Positions 36,261 to 49,007 of a DNA stretch of 64,000 nucleotides are shown in pieces. How positions within the stretch are numbered: position 1 is the first letter of the stretch; the number at the start of each line of letters is the position of its first letter. The notes beneath the pieces are model-generated. The model ran no database searches. It had not been told where the DNA came from and saw only the letters and a program-made list of their open reading frames with translations. The position numbers were made by a program, and so were the translations under genes. Origin of the DNA: Chenopodium formosanum (Eukaryota > Streptophyta > Magnoliopsida > Caryophyllales > Amaranthaceae); contig CM044879.1 of the NCBI GenBank assembly GCA_024500155.1, positions 26,716,572 through 26,780,571 of the forward strand, in the 5' to 3' direction.

Positions 36261-39200
36261 TCAAAGATGAAGATCTTCAATGTCAGTTATAAGACCTTTT
36301 CTTTCTGCCAATAGCCTATCTTGTTCAGTTACCACCAGCTGACCACATGCACCATTTATATCTTGGCCCATTTCCTTACGAACTGTTGTCCGGATGTTAT
36401 ATATCTCCCTGAGAATTCTCTGAAATTTTTTTACTTTAGCTTCACTGCTTGTTTTGAATTGACTTGTACTGCCAACAGGGTTGAAAGGTATCAGATTTAC
36501 AACCTGTATAAATTTCATCAACACCCACATGCAAATGTTAGGGGAAGTAAGACTAGTAAGCTTTCAATCATAAAACACAAACCATAAACCAAGGCCACAC
36601 TTGCTTAACAGAACAGATTCACTTTATACAGGAAGTTAACAAAGCAAATAGTACAGCAATGTCAAATTTGATATATCCCAGATAAATGAAAGTCACATAT
36701 CGCACATGCCAAAGTGAAGTTCCATCCCAAACCAATTGGCAAAAGCTAGGTTCATCACATAATTACCCTCTGTTTTCTTTGAGGTGGGAATATATAAATT
36801 ATAGATACACACGGACACAGAATCTCCAGATTTTTTTCACATGCAAGTCCCTTTTAACTTAAAAAGTCTAGAGATATAGCAACTTCCCCATAAGAACTGG
36901 ACATCAAATAGGGCTCAGATCCTTCTCTAACTGTATAATTGAAGGACCAAATCCCAGGTAATCTAACCTAGATTCTTATACTACATAATTAAAAGGAAAA
37001 GTATAAGGTAATTGACCAACTGATTAGAATAGTTTATCAATCAAGATCAACTAGAAATATCTCCTCCCCACAATTAGTTTGCATGCTATCTTAATTCTCA
37101 ACATCCACAGTTCGCAAATAGATATCTCATCTTTGGAGAACTACGGAGTTTTTTTATAGAGCTTCAAATCACAGGTCAATACAGTAAGAAAGCAGGAAAT
37201 AACAAGGCTATATATATTCAAATAATCATTTTCATGTATAGTGACATTGAGGATTACTGAAATTTAAGTCTCATTCACAGTAAGTAATCACAGCAGATCC
37301 AAAATCTCTTTTTTTTTCAAGTATTTATTGCCAAAGTCGTTTATCTGCTCAGCCCACTTAATTTCTTACAATACGAAGCCTCTTACATACCGCCCCCATA
37401 ATCTACAAAATCATGAGTTCAAAAGAGCACAACAAGATATAATCCCAAAAATGAAACAAAATCAGAATAAAAAGCATAAAAATGAACCTATATCCAAATT
37501 AAAAAAATTCCTTCTATATTATTTCTTTTATTTTATGTGAGGCCAGTGCCAGTGTCAGGTCAGAGCAAGGTGCTATCGGATGTACAACAGGGGAGAATAA
37601 AGATCGGTCTGTCTATGTCATAATAATTAACATACAAAAATACCAACAACTACTAACAGAAGCACTAGTAACCCCTATAAATAAATAACTTTAGCACCAC
37701 AGTTTGAAGATGAATGGAAGAAATACTAAAGCTTTTATAAGAGAGCCAAGGCCAATACAAGGACTTGGGATTTATCAGTAGCAGTGACAGCTATGATAAA
37801 CAAGCATAGAAATAGAAATCTAAAACAACACAAGTACTAATTCTCAATATTACTGAAAGAACGCCAATTTGAATGCAAAAATAGCTAGTGCAGGTTAAAT
37901 AGGTGGAAGATATATGAGTTGGCATTGTTTATGTTGTGCCGAGGGCCACTATTTGGAAGAAGCATGACAAGGCATCACACAGCCCAACCCAGCATGACAA
38001 ACCACGCTAAAATTTGTGAAATTTGGCTCAGGACGCAAGCCCAGCCCCGATCAGCATGGTGGCACGTGGACTTGAGCCATGACGGGACAACCTTGTAAAA
38101 ATTTTGGCACATCACGGCACAGCACGTAGATCGTGGTCTGGGCCTACCTAGCCCCAAAACATATGTGCTCGACAGGAAGCCCGGCTCAGTCATCTTTAGT
38201 ATTAGCTAAAACCAAAGAGTGTCTTGCGATTTTCTCAAGCTTGGAAAAAGAAAAGCCAAATATGGCAATAACATTAGTTTAAACCAACTTCCATGTTACC
38301 ATTAGTATCTGCTAGTTGTTCAACAAAGTAAGGCGACTCTTGGCATTGACAACTTGTTCTTAAATTTGTGTACTACACTTGGAACCATGATATAACTATA
38401 CATCTGAAAACATAGCTTTTTTGAGGACATTTTTTTAATTCATTACCCAAATATGCAACTATGTATAGCTCAATACTTGTAAATAAGCAGACTGCTGAAA
38501 AAAAAGAGCTGGGTATGCCTCTTGTTCACTATATTTATTAAAATCATAGAAAGGGGAAGAAACGCTATCAAATAAATAATAAGAATATACTAACCACTTC
38601 CAATGTCTCTAGCAATTTTCCAAGCTGGTGTGCTTGCAGCTCATTGTCATTCACTCCATCAAGCATTATGTACTCGATAAATATTTTCTGCTGACTAGAT
38701 ACAAGCAGAGAAAAGAAGAGAGGGTCATTCAAGGCATTAGTTTTTTTGCAAAGTTAGTGGCACATATACAAAAATACATGCAAGTGTGCAACATCTACCT
38801 ATTTTTTTGGTATAAATGAAGTGCAGCCATAAGTTTCTCCAATGGAAATGCCCGAGCTGCAGGCATAATTTGGCAACGTATATCCTGAACTGGTGCATGA
38901 AGTGACACTGCGAGATTCAGATTAGGAAGATCGTTGTGTAGCTTATTAATTGCGTGCACAATTCCCACCTAAGGAGTATTCGGTCCAAACAAGATTATTC
39001 AGTCAAAATGTCGTTACAGCAAGCCTACGCATTTTCATTCCTTAAAAGATTACTAGTGTTACATAATAATATAATATTGCCTACATCGTTTTACCTTCTA
39101 AAAAAAAAGGGTCAATACATAAGCTAAAATAGTTATTTTACTTTTCTTCATTATAAAATAACAAGGCACATACACAAACAATTCCTCTATCTTAAATAAT

Positions 39201-42135
39201 TGTCATACTGTCCAAAATATTACTGGTCATATTGGCAAAATTGTTCCAAACCCCCATAATCATGAATTTATGATAAATAGGAACGGAGAGTATTTTTTCA
39301 CAACATTTAAAATACAGTGAGAATTATTGCCAGAGGGTACATTGCTAAAATTAGGAGGTTTGTTAGCAGTAACCAATCAACACCTTAAATTTTTAAGTAT
39401 TCCTAGGAACAATTCAAATCGGATGGCAACATGGCATTTTAATATATGCAAGTCAAAAAACAGTATAATGAGATCTGTTTCTGACCGTCTTGACATTTTA
39501 AATAGAGATATAGGGTAAATAACCTAAAACCATGCATTGCGGCTAATTTGTATAGAGTACTCAGTATTGTTCATATATACCACTGCAAAGATAATACAAT
39601 CTTTGGAATGATTTAATACAATTACATTCAAGAATTCATGAAACACAAAATTAATTAAGGTTCTAGCTTTAATACCGTTGACACAGTGATTTTCCTTGGT
39701 GACAAGTGAAATGGAGCGCTCGTCATGGCACGAATTGCTTCCACCAATGCAGAGTAATTATTCAATGGCTCCCCCATCCCCTGTAAACCAAAGATATAAT
39801 CAAATGAACAAGCTTTTATAAAAGGTTAAGATTCCTATATGCAAAAAGGATAAAGTACAAGTTACATATAATCTAACAGTTTCAACAGTAATGAAAGGGG
39901 AAAAGATTATTAACAACCAAAAAAAAATCTAGATAGTTCACAAGTTGATCCCACTTTAAGTAGTGTCTTTAAGCATGATATACAAATTTCTCAGGCAAAA
40001 AGAACACATCTTTGTTATTCAAACTTTTTGAAGCTACAAGGATAGAGGATGCAGTATAGTAAAAATATAAAAGAACAGTAAGAGGAGAAGTGAAGCCGAA
40101 AAAGGAGTGAAGATGAAACTGAAAATTGAATATTCATAATCCCCAGAGGGCATAAGTGTCCTGTATTTTCAACAGTAGTACTCTCTTATAAAAAGAATAA
40201 TAAAACTTTTTGAATGCTTTGCCGATTCTAAACCCAATTTATTACTAATCATCGAAATCTCTTTCCCTCTCAGCAATTACTTCTCGCTCTAGAACTAACT
40301 TCCCATGTGTCCCTTGCCAAAAGAACCTTCCTATGACAATGACAAAATAATCACAGTTTATGAGAACTTTGTGGGTGTTTGGTTATTGGAATGGATTGGT
40401 ATGAAATCTCATACTAGAGAGGTATGAATTCTAAAACCCATAATAGTCTAAAGTTGTTTGGTTTTATTGTTGGGATGGATTATATACTTCAGTAATAGAA
40501 TGGATTGAGAATTTTAGGGGGAGAGGTGGGTATAGGATTTCATAGGTCTGAGGTAGAGTTAGAACCCCTTGGGTATGAGATTCCATAGTTAAAAAGCTCA
40601 ACCAAACAAAAAAATAGATGGAATAGGTTCCAACTTCATTCCAACCTATTCCAAATTATCCAACCAAACGATCTAACCTAACCTATTTATCAGAATATAC
40701 ATTCATTTTCCATCTCTACATTACTTAACTCTATAACTGACTTCACATATGTTACTTGCCAACACATACTTAGATATTGACCAAGTGTCGTAGTTAAAAT
40801 AATGAATTACGCTCATGAACTTTGTGAAAGTCAATCAAAGTTGATCAAATAGTAAATCTAAACAAACAAGTTGTACTCACAGTTGTTCAGCTTAAGGAAG
40901 AAAACTATAACCAATACGGAGTAAAAAAAAAAAAAAAAAAAACCGAGTGCAATTTGTCAAGGATGCTCCTAGAACAAAAACTGTTCAATAAGAAACCTGA
41001 TTTTCAAACTTTTATTTATGCGCGCGCGCACGCGCACACACACACACAGACTTCAGCTCAGCAACTCCACCAGCCCTTTCTAAGACGGTACCTCCTAGCC
41101 CTTTGTTTAATATACAATCTATCCAGATCCTTTTACAATGCAGCATCCACTAAATCCAACCGTTATCTCAAAGGGGGGCAGCAGTATATGATTCTTAAAG
41201 ACTTTCTCCAGACTTGATGATGACTGCCATAGGGTTATTGTTATTAAATTTTCCTCCCAGCCAAACAAAATGCCAGATAACTGCCCTAACATCTAGATGG
41301 AACAGAAACACTAAGATATAATATAACTAGCTCTCCGCAGAGAATTGCACAATCTGATTGGCAAACACATGCAAAAACAACCCAAACAGAAAATTGATAC
41401 TTTTTCCACAGCTAAGATATCATGTAGCAACTGAAAAGAAAAAAAAAAAATTACCATAAAAACAATATTACGTATATTTGATATACGAGAGGCATGCACC
41501 AATTGCTCCACAATCTCTCCTGTTGTTAAATTACTTTTGAATCCCATGCTCCCAGTTGCGCAAAACGTGCATCCCATTTTGCATCCAACCTTTCCATAAA
41601 TGCACATATAATAACTAAAACATTTAGATTCTGCAACAATAAGTATGACCAGTTCCACAAAGAAGAAATAAAGTTAATAAGAACTATTATTTCATTAGTC
41701 TCCCTAGAAAAACACAAGCATAGGAGACAGAAAATCACGATATCACTGTCAGGACGAGAGCAAATATAGCCTAAATGCTATTACAATTTATAAATAGCCT
41801 GATGTCCAACTTGTTTAGACTGGTTTACAAGTGGGTGGATCAGATAAAATCTAGAGTGATTTGATATCCTCCTTCTAGTTTCCATGTGGTCTGTGCAAAG
41901 ACCACCAACTAACAGCGATAAATCACCAAAATGAAGTGCCATAGATGCAATGTAAAGTACTATTGTACTCTTAAAAAAAAAAAAAGTAAAATATTTTTAA
42001 AACTTGACCATTTTTTAGCTTAATTGTGTCAAATGTCTATAACTAGTTTTTATTATTCATTCTTCTCAAATCTATGACTACTTTTTATTACTCATTCCAT
42101 CTATGACTAGTTTTGACTATTCATACCTTCTCGGA

Positions 42136-42170
<35 letters not shown>

Positions 42171-44089
42171 AATCCCCCTAACTCTAGGTTGAGGAAATGA
42201 GGGGTGACATGTATATCCATTGAGTATCCTGAATTAAGTGTTTTAACTGGAAATAGTCCCACAGAAAGTGAATTTTATTTTATATACTACACCATCTATT
42301 ATGAAGTTCAACAGGTATCATATAATTAGAAGTAGGTATCAATCAATATTAGGGGCTTTAAGGCACAACATTATAAGTACATAGCTAATAAGAAGATACT
42401 TCTATTGTCACACCTCACATTGCTAGTTTAGATTACCCTATTAAAGTGGCAATTATTATCAAGGTGAGTTCATAGTGGCAATTATTATCAACAAGGTGAG
42501 TTCATACTTCATTAAAAAGGAAGCCAACTCAAAACTTCAAAAACACAATTCATAGGACACTAGCATCAAGTCAAAAACTAACAAAAGAATAGTCCCAACA
42601 TGGATACATCAAGCATCTGCCCTAAAGTATCATTTCATTATATAATCCCAACATGCAATGAACATATATTTAAGCACAATTTACTCTGCAAAAAAGAAAA
42701 GAAAAAATATAATTACAAAAATAAAAATCAATGTCATAAAGTACCTGAGATGACACACAAAGAGTTGACCTTAGACCCCCAGGACGTTGTTTGCCGCCAT
42801 ATTGTCCTAGGCGGCTATCATATCTCATTATCACAGCTTCCACAAATGCCCCGTTCTGAAAAATTATAAATACAAATGGACAACAAGAGTGAACAGCTTG
42901 TGGGAAAACTACTACACTACATTACAAAAAGTTAATAGTATTAAGTATCAACCACATCATGAAGCGATGGATTACATCACCTATCTCATTGACTAGGCTA
43001 TTACTTCCTAACTATGTGATTTAGTAAGAAATAGCCTTGGAAATCAAAGAGTCAAGTTAACACATATCTTACTCTTATCCAAGAGAACCTTACTAAAGGC
43101 AAAGGGAAAGCAGAAAGAATCAAAACCGAAACGACGTTCAATAACAATCATGTTTAGTTTTAATTAGCCAAAATGAGTTAGCTAAGATACGAATACTACA
43201 CGAGTGAAAATATCACATAATCTTCGTACATGATTCAAGATATTGTCCATTTAAAAGCTAACACTTAAAGAGTCATCCCCCAAATTACCATTCAGAAAGT
43301 ACCAAGATTTGCTTGATTGCAGGAACATACTTTCCCCAATTCGGGAGAAGTAGAATTTCATCAACAAAATTCCTGTATTTTCATCAACCATATAACCTCC
43401 TAGTTTTGTGTACATTCAATTTTAACCGGAAACCCAATTATTGTGAATAACCAATCTCGGCGAAAAGGCAGCAGAAGAAGTTCAAGGTTTACAATCATGG
43501 ACACCAACAACTAGTAACAAAAACTGAGCAAATATCATACAAAACCCAAAATATAATACTCCATTTTTCCAAACATAGTCGTCACAATACTAGTTCAATT
43601 ACACTATCAACGCGACTATTAATTCTGGGCCAAGAGTACCAAGTAGTAATTATCATAACCTAATTAAGAAAATAATAAATAAATAAATAAATAAATAAGA
43701 AAAAATGCAGAAAATTAAAACCTTGAGTTTAATGAGAAGTTTAGAAGTAACAGCATCAGTAGAATGAGAAACAGAGTGAAGGGTTGAAGACAAAGGCAAG
43801 AACTTTGAATTGAGAAGAGGGTAAGCAGCAGCAGGCAATGACGGAATCTCATCCCATTTACAATTGGGATTCTGCAGAACATTCCTGCAACACCGTTAAT
43901 GTCGAACAACAAGATTAAAATCCATTGAAATTACAGGAAAAAGAGAGAAAATTGAAAAGAAAAATCACAGAAAAAGAGAAGAAATTGGTTTACTTACTTC
44001 CAAATCAAAGGGATGAATTGGGGGTTGATTCCGGCGTTTTCGAAGTCGGTTCGTAGCACAGAAGCGTCGAAAATGGATCGAAGCGCCAT
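36261..44089 (-). CDS. rlmN-like: RlmN/Cfr-like radical-SAM RNA methyltransferase (8 exons)
   Basis: Exons in transcript order: 44089-43998, 43884-43722, 42855-42745, 41589-41455, 39780-39676, 38968-38799, 38694-38595 and 36503-36261. They join with GT/AG introns and consistent phases into 372 aa, starting MALRSIFDASVLRTDFENAG and ending DIEDLHL. The radical-SAM motif CKMGCTFC gives C125, C129 and C132 for the 4Fe-4S cluster. C118 (STLCVSSQVG) and C345 (INGACGQLV) correspond to the two catalytic cysteines of RlmN. GMGEPLNNY, SVSLHAP-type (LAVSLHAPVQ) and VNLIPFNPVGS segments are also family hallmarks. RlmN uses S-adenosylmethionine to methylate C2 of adenine in 23S rRNA and tRNA. No obvious organelle transit peptide is seen, so the target RNA and compartment are open. 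One intron holds a Tourist-like MITE. Confidence 0.92.
36504..38594 (-). other. Intron 7 of the RlmN-like gene
   Basis: 2.1 kb between exons 7 and 8. A GC-rich block at about 37930-38200 contains repeated GGCAC/GTGCC and 'agcccaacccagcatgac'-type words and looks like a transposon piece, but I found no termini. Confidence 0.6.
38969..39675 (-). other. Intron 5 of the RlmN-like gene
   Basis: 707 bases, AT-rich; nothing recognised inside. Confidence 0.6.
39781..41454 (-). other. Intron 4 of the RlmN-like gene
   Basis: 1.67 kb containing the Tourist-like MITE (40373-40675), a poly-A run near 40923-40942 and a CG/CA dinucleotide microsatellite at about 41020-41048. Confidence 0.6.
40373..40675. 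mobile_element. Tourist-like MITE (approximate ends)
   Basis: Starts near GGGTGTTTGGTTATTGGAAT and ends near CCAAATTATCCAACCAAACG. The G-T-TTGGTT termini are complementary with gaps, and the inner arms match at 'ggaatggattgg' and 'cattccaacc'. A clean 3-bp duplication could not be fixed, so the superfamily (PIF/Harbinger) is inferred from the GTTTGGTT end. Confidence 0.45.
41590..42744 (-). other. Intron 3 of the RlmN-like gene
   Basis: 1.16 kb. It has A/T runs near 42138-42172 and a short direct repeat 'gtggcaattattatcaa' near 42450-42490, but no gene. Confidence 0.6.
42856..43721 (-). other. Intron 2 of the RlmN-like gene
   Basis: 866 bases with an (AAAT)n run near 43673-43700; otherwise nothing recognised. 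Confidence 0.6.
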
Positions 44090-44683
44090 TGATGATGTGA
44101 TTGTAGTTTAGAAGTGAGTTTTGATGCGTCGAGTATGAGTATTGTTGTGGTTTGACGCTTCGTTGCTGGCTGCGGGTCTGTGGAGCTCGTAATCAACAGT
44201 CTAACCTTCACCACGCCGTAGAATCATGTACCACTTTTTTTTTTTAAAAAAAAAGGAATATTTTTCACTCACAACCTTTTTTATTTCAAAACTTTTGTGT
44301 GAGACCGGGCTCAACAATAAAAGGCCAACAAAAAGGCGTGGGCTGACTAAACCCGATCGCAAGGCCCGCGATACCAACTCCGTATCAGTACCGCTTAGCA
44401 TTTCAACGAGCAACGCGAAACATCCATATCCCACACCAGATGCACCTCGCCTCACTAGATTCTCTCTCCGTCCTCCTTATTCCATAAGCACTTCTTTTTT
44501 TAACTTTAATTTCTCCTGTTTTATTTTTATTAAACTTCAACTTTCTCTCTCATACAACCAAAAATGAAGTTATAGGAGAGAGAAAATAGAATCAAAAATC
44601 TGGTATGACTAGAAACCAGAACAACAATGGCGGAAATTTAATAAACAAAGTAACAGTTGCCTTCTTACCAACTTTATTGTTTA
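44090..44683 (-). other. 5' flank of the RlmN-like gene
   Basis: Holds the promoter side of the minus-strand gene. The 44200-44570 frames on both strands show no domain. No clear TATA box was identified. Confidence 0.3.
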
Positions 44684-45071
44684 CTCCCTCCGTCCCTAAA
44701 TTACATTCTTGTTTGGAAATTTACACGGGAATTAAGGAGATAAAAATAAGACAAATAACAATAATTAGATAATGCAATGGGAAGTACAAAGATAGATTAG
44801 TTATTACTCATGACATGTCATCAATCCTTTGCAAAAAAAAAAGGACCAATCACATGCTCCTAATTGAAAATTTTTAACCAATTATATTCATTGTAATTTG
44901 GCACAAAGATTATGAGTGAGATTAGGTAAGGATGAGTGAGAAAGCATTAAATGTAAAACAGAAAAAGAGAGTTGATTTACTAAAAAAAAACTTACCAAAA
45001 ATAGAAAGGATGAATGTAATTTTGGAATACCAAAAATAGAAAGGAGGAATGTAATTTAGGGACGGAGGGAG
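44684..45071. mobile_element. Stowaway-type MITE, TA target duplication
   Basis: Starts CTCCCTCCGTCCCTAAATTA and ends TAATTTAGGGACGGAGGGAG, flanked by TA at 44682-44683 and 45072-45073. Same terminal motif as the element at 19758. 388 bp, non-coding. Confidence 0.95.
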
Positions 45072-45117
45072 TAATTTTTATTTATTTATTAATCTTATCT
45101 TAATTATCACTAAAACA

Positions 45118-45293
45118 GAGCTTCCAACAGTAGAAGTAAGAATTGAGCATTTAACAGTTGAAGCAAATTGTTATGTCGGTACAAGAGCTCTTCCAACTCT
45201 ACCAAATGCTGCTCGTAATTTAGCTAAAGGAGTCCTTAGTTTGATTGGTATTATCCGGCTGAAAGGAAAAGGCTCACTACCCTTAAAGATATT
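45118..45293 (+). pseudogene. Fragment of a PDR/ABCG transporter gene
   Basis: Reads ELPTVEVRIEHLTVEANCYV then GTRALPTLPNAARNLA, the conserved region just before the first nucleotide-binding domain of full-size plant ABCG (pleiotropic drug resistance) transporters. A one-base frame change near 45253 leads into PAERKRLTTLKDI, the family's next conserved segment. The fragment then stops where the 42-bp repeats begin. These proteins are normally about 1400 aa, so less than 5% is present. It has no promoter or start codon of its own. Confidence 0.75.
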
Positions 45294-45298
45294 TGTTA

Positions 45299-45856
45299 TA
45301 CCTGACCAATTATACCTATTATATATCAAACAAAATAAGTCTAATACCTGACCAATTATACCTATTACCAAACAAAATAAATCTTATACCTGACCAATTA
45401 TACTTATTACCAAACAAAATAAATCTTATACCTGACCAATGTAACCTATTACCAAACAAAATAAATGTAATACTTGACCAATATATCCTATTACCAAACA
45501 AAATAAACCAAACAAAATAAATGTAATACCTGACCAATATATCCTATATATTACCAAACAAAATAAATGTAATACCTGACCAATATATCCTATATATTAC
45601 CAAACAAAATAAATGTAATACCTGACCAATATATCATATTACCAAACAAAATAAATTCAAAACCTGACCAATATATCCTATTACCAAACAAAATAAATCT
45701 AATGCCTGACCAATACATCCTATTACCAAACAAAATGAATCTTATACCTGACCAATATATCCTATTACCAAACAAAATAGATCTGATATTTAACGAATAT
45801 AATTTATTATCAAACAAAATAAATCTATTACCTTATTATCAAAAAAAATAAATCTA
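45299..45856. repeat. 42-bp minisatellite, about 13 units
   Basis: Units resemble 'acctgaccaatatatcctat' followed by 'taccaaacaaaataaatcta', 42 bp each, with some units longer or shorter. 42 is a multiple of three, so both strands stay open (14-aa periods such as ILFGNRIYWSGIRF on minus and NKINLIPDQLYLLP on plus). These frames are repeat artefacts. Confidence 0.95.
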
Positions 45857-46286
45857 ATACTTGACGAAGATTAAAAAACGGAGGGGGAGTATCAAATATT
45901 CAACTATATGTATGCTTTTCAATTCAAGTTGTATGAATGCTTTAACTTGACGAATATTGATAACTTGAATATTATCAATGAAGTTTTACTGCACAAAATG
46001 CAATTCAAGTTGTATGAATGCTTTTTAATGGACTATTCTTGTAAAATGCAGCTATATGTACGGGATGACTTAGAGTATATTCGGCTTTATAAGTTCACGT
46101 TATCAATAAAGCAGCCGAGAGCTTCTATTTGGGAACATCAGTGCAGAAAATTAGTACAAGTCGCTGCCATTGTCGAGATTCCTTTAATTTCATGGTTGAA
46201 GGTTTGCAGAAGAAAGCAATAGAGATGATGAAGAAGAATAAGAATTAAAAAAGAATAAAAAATCGGGCCGCGCACGGGCTTACTAA

Positions 46287-47615
46287 TGGAATGGACTCAT
46301 GTGAGTCCGTTCTACACAATATTTTTCCTTTTTATTTTACTTTTACACACAAACAAGCTTTGACTTTGTTTTTATAACTAGTTTAAGACTTGTGACATGC
46401 ACGGTAAGTTTAATGTTTTTAAGAAAATTACTCGTCTAATGTTTTTAAGAAAATTATTTATATTCAACAAATAAAATTTGATAAAACATACAAATCAAAT
46501 ATATAGAAATTATAATGTCATAATCTATATTAATAGGCAAAACCAACAATTACCTAAAAAATGGATTTTTTTAGTCTACCCAAACTCAAGAATTTTTCAG
46601 TTGGGGCTTGATTAATTAGGTCTAGTGGCCCTATTAGTGAATACTTATTTATAAATGCATTTTTAATAAACATCAAAAATCAATTGAACAACAAACTAAA
46701 ATCCCCACTATAATTATTAGCAAATGTGCAAACTTATACAAAATTACAAACAATATATCACCTTTATATTTAAAAAATCATTTGTTAAACAAAAAATTTA
46801 TTTTATAGCTAAATTAAACTCTATAATCAATTTGTGATAATATGTACGTATAGTATAAAATTTCATATACAAAATTGTAATTAACTCGAATATATAATTA
46901 TATTGAATTGAAATTGAAATAAAATATTAGCTAGAGGTATTTGAAAAAAAAAATTAAGTGATGTTTTAAAGTAATTTCTTCAATATCTATTATATGAATC
47001 AATTTATAATAGCTGTTTTGGTAAAATCTAATAATACTTCATTTAAAAGATACTTTAAAAGGACTTGAAATAATTTTTTTTTTCTTTGAAAGAAGTTGAA
47101 TTAATTATTTACATAAATATATATAAAATAATTATAAACACCAAATAAAAAGGAGACAAATTCTTAAATGACCTAGTTCACACTAATTTATTGTGGACCA
47201 CTAATATTAGAGAAACTATAGTTGTTTTATTAATAAAAAAAAGTCACTATAAAAAAAATAAGGTCACTATGTTGAAATAAAACTCATTTGGTAATATATA
47301 GGCTATAAGTGGCTAATTTTTTTAATGAAATATTTTATACACTGGACAATGCGAATAATAAAGGTCACTATGTTAAAATTAGTGTCATAACGTCCTATTC
47401 AAGTTCACAATAATATTAAACAAGTTATAATTAAGGTTACTATGTTAAAAATAAGGGTCACTATGTTCAATATAAAGTCAGTTGCATGTGTATAAATCTC
47501 GGGTCCACAATAATATTATTGTGGACCAAGTCCACGCAAGTCTTTTTATAAAAAGGAATATATATATTTGTCATAAAGATAATATAAAGGATTTGAAATG
47601 ATATAATCTATATCT
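46287..47615. other. AT-rich intergenic region with short repeats
   Basis: No gene recognised. Four copies of a 'aaggtcactatgtt'-like word lie at about 47259, 47360, 47433 and 47455. A perfect 26-bp palindrome (ggtccacaataat and its complement) is at 47502-47527. A Helitron-like start occurs near 46524 without a matching end. Confidence 0.5.
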
Positions 47616-47620
47616 ATACT

Positions 47621-49007
47621 TGACAGGCTAAAGTCGTATCACCTAATCAAAAGTATTACCTAAATCCTCTAACTAAAGTAGATAAGGAAGTAGGGTCGAA
47701 TCCACAGGGAAACTGGTCTTTCTACTCCTAATTAATTAATATAGTCTAAATTATTAAAGTAACCAATTTGTTGTAAATAATTTGAAACTATTCTACTGAG
47801 ATCAAGTTCAGGGAGAAAATCAATAATAAGAAGGCCTAGGGTCGTAGGTTCACCAATAATTAATATTCCGGGATAAAACATAACAATCAATCAATCAACA
47901 TTGCATAAATAACATGATTAACAGGCTCTCGCAATTTATTAACCAACATAGATCTAACAGGCTCTCGCAATTTACTAGATCTAAGTTCCTATTGAAAATA
48001 GCCTCTAATATCAAATTAACATCTGCTCGATTCATCAATTCAATATTGCTAAACATTCACAATCAAATTACATCTGCTCGATTCATAATCCAATTGCAAA
48101 GAATTAAAACAATTCAATAAGAAATTATCATGCAAAGTCAATAATCAATAATAATAAATTACCCCTTCATATTAATTATGGATCCCCATAAACCCTAGAA
48201 TTAAACTACTCAGACATAATCAAAACTAAACAAAACATAATAATAAAACAAGACATGAAAGAAATTGGAAAGAATAAAATACTGAAGTTAATTAAGGAAG
48301 AAATCGTACCAAGACGGCGGAATTACAAAAGTGTTGAGGAACAAGAAAGAAAATAAAGTCTAGAGAGAGAAAGTTAAGTAGAGAGAAGGAAGAGAAAAAC
48401 TAAAACTAGAGTAATAATAATGAAGAGATATAATAATCTTGCCTAATAATAACACATTAATACTAAGCAAAACAAATCTCCGCTAAACAAAACAAAACGG
48501 AAACTAATCGTCCTAATAAACTACACGCGCCCGGCCGGGCAGTGGCTCGCCCGACCGGGCCCGCCTTCTTCACTCCAAGGGTCTTCTCGCGCCCGGCCGG
48601 GGGTGTGCTCCGGGCGCGTGCAGCTTTGGCCCGCCCGACCGGGCGCGTGCACCGGGCAAGGAAGGTGGCCTTGGGCGGGGCTTTTTAGCCTCGGCCTTCT
48701 ACCTTTGGGCCTCTGAACTTGGCCCAAATGCCATCGAACTGAGCCCTTAGTCACCGATTTGATACCTCCAATCGGCCTTGGGCTATCGAACTGGGTCGCG
48801 GTCTTCCAATACTTGTAGATGCTCCTCTAAAAGCCCGGGAAAATGCTCCAAGTACGCAAATTCCTACAAAACTCAAGCAAAACTACCAAAGCACTGGAAA
48901 ACACAAATTAGTAACAAAAGTGGCTCGTACGAGCCAAAAACACTACTAATTACGATCAAGGGACGGGGATAAATATATATATATATATATATAAAATGAA
49001 CACATCA
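47621..49007 (-). repeat. 3' LTR of the Athila element
   Basis: 1387 bp, TGACAGGCTAAAG... to ...AACACATCA on the plus strand. It has a (TA)n run about 10 bases longer than in the other LTR, and GCCCGGCCGGGC-type palindromes at about 48526-48655. The short frames inside are not genes. Confidence 0.97.

Larger units (their letters stand above)
45093..46286 (+). mobile_element. Putative Helitron carrying a captured PDR-transporter fragment
   Basis: After an A, the sequence begins TCTTATCTTAATTATCACTAAAAC, close to the 5' end of the Helitron at 33932 (TCTATTAACTATTACTAAAAC). The right end is CTAA followed by T, preceded about 8 bases earlier by a small GC-rich hairpin (CCGCGCACGG at about 46268). 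Inside are an ABC-transporter gene fragment (45118-45293), a 42-bp minisatellite (45299-45856) and a 104-codon frame (45908-46222) that I do not recognise. The 3' hairpin is short, so the call is tentative. Confidence 0.45.

Noticed and set aside
37930..38200. GC-rich block with repeated GGCAC words in an RlmN-like gene intron
   Set aside because: Looks like transposon-derived sequence, but no TIR, TSD or LTR ends were found.
45293..45817. Periodic ORFs, and a possible CRISPR-like array
   Set aside because: A 42-bp minisatellite with no unique spacers in a plant genome; open frames arise because the unit is a multiple of three.
45908..46222. 104-codon ORF inside the putative Helitron
   Set aside because: It might be another captured fragment, but I do not recognise it and it contains internal repeats (FQFKLYECF, MQFKLYECF); kept only as a note.
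46520..46550. Helitron-like start ATCTATATTAATAGGCAAAAC
   Set aside because: No CTRR end with hairpin was found downstream before 47620, so an element cannot be defined.
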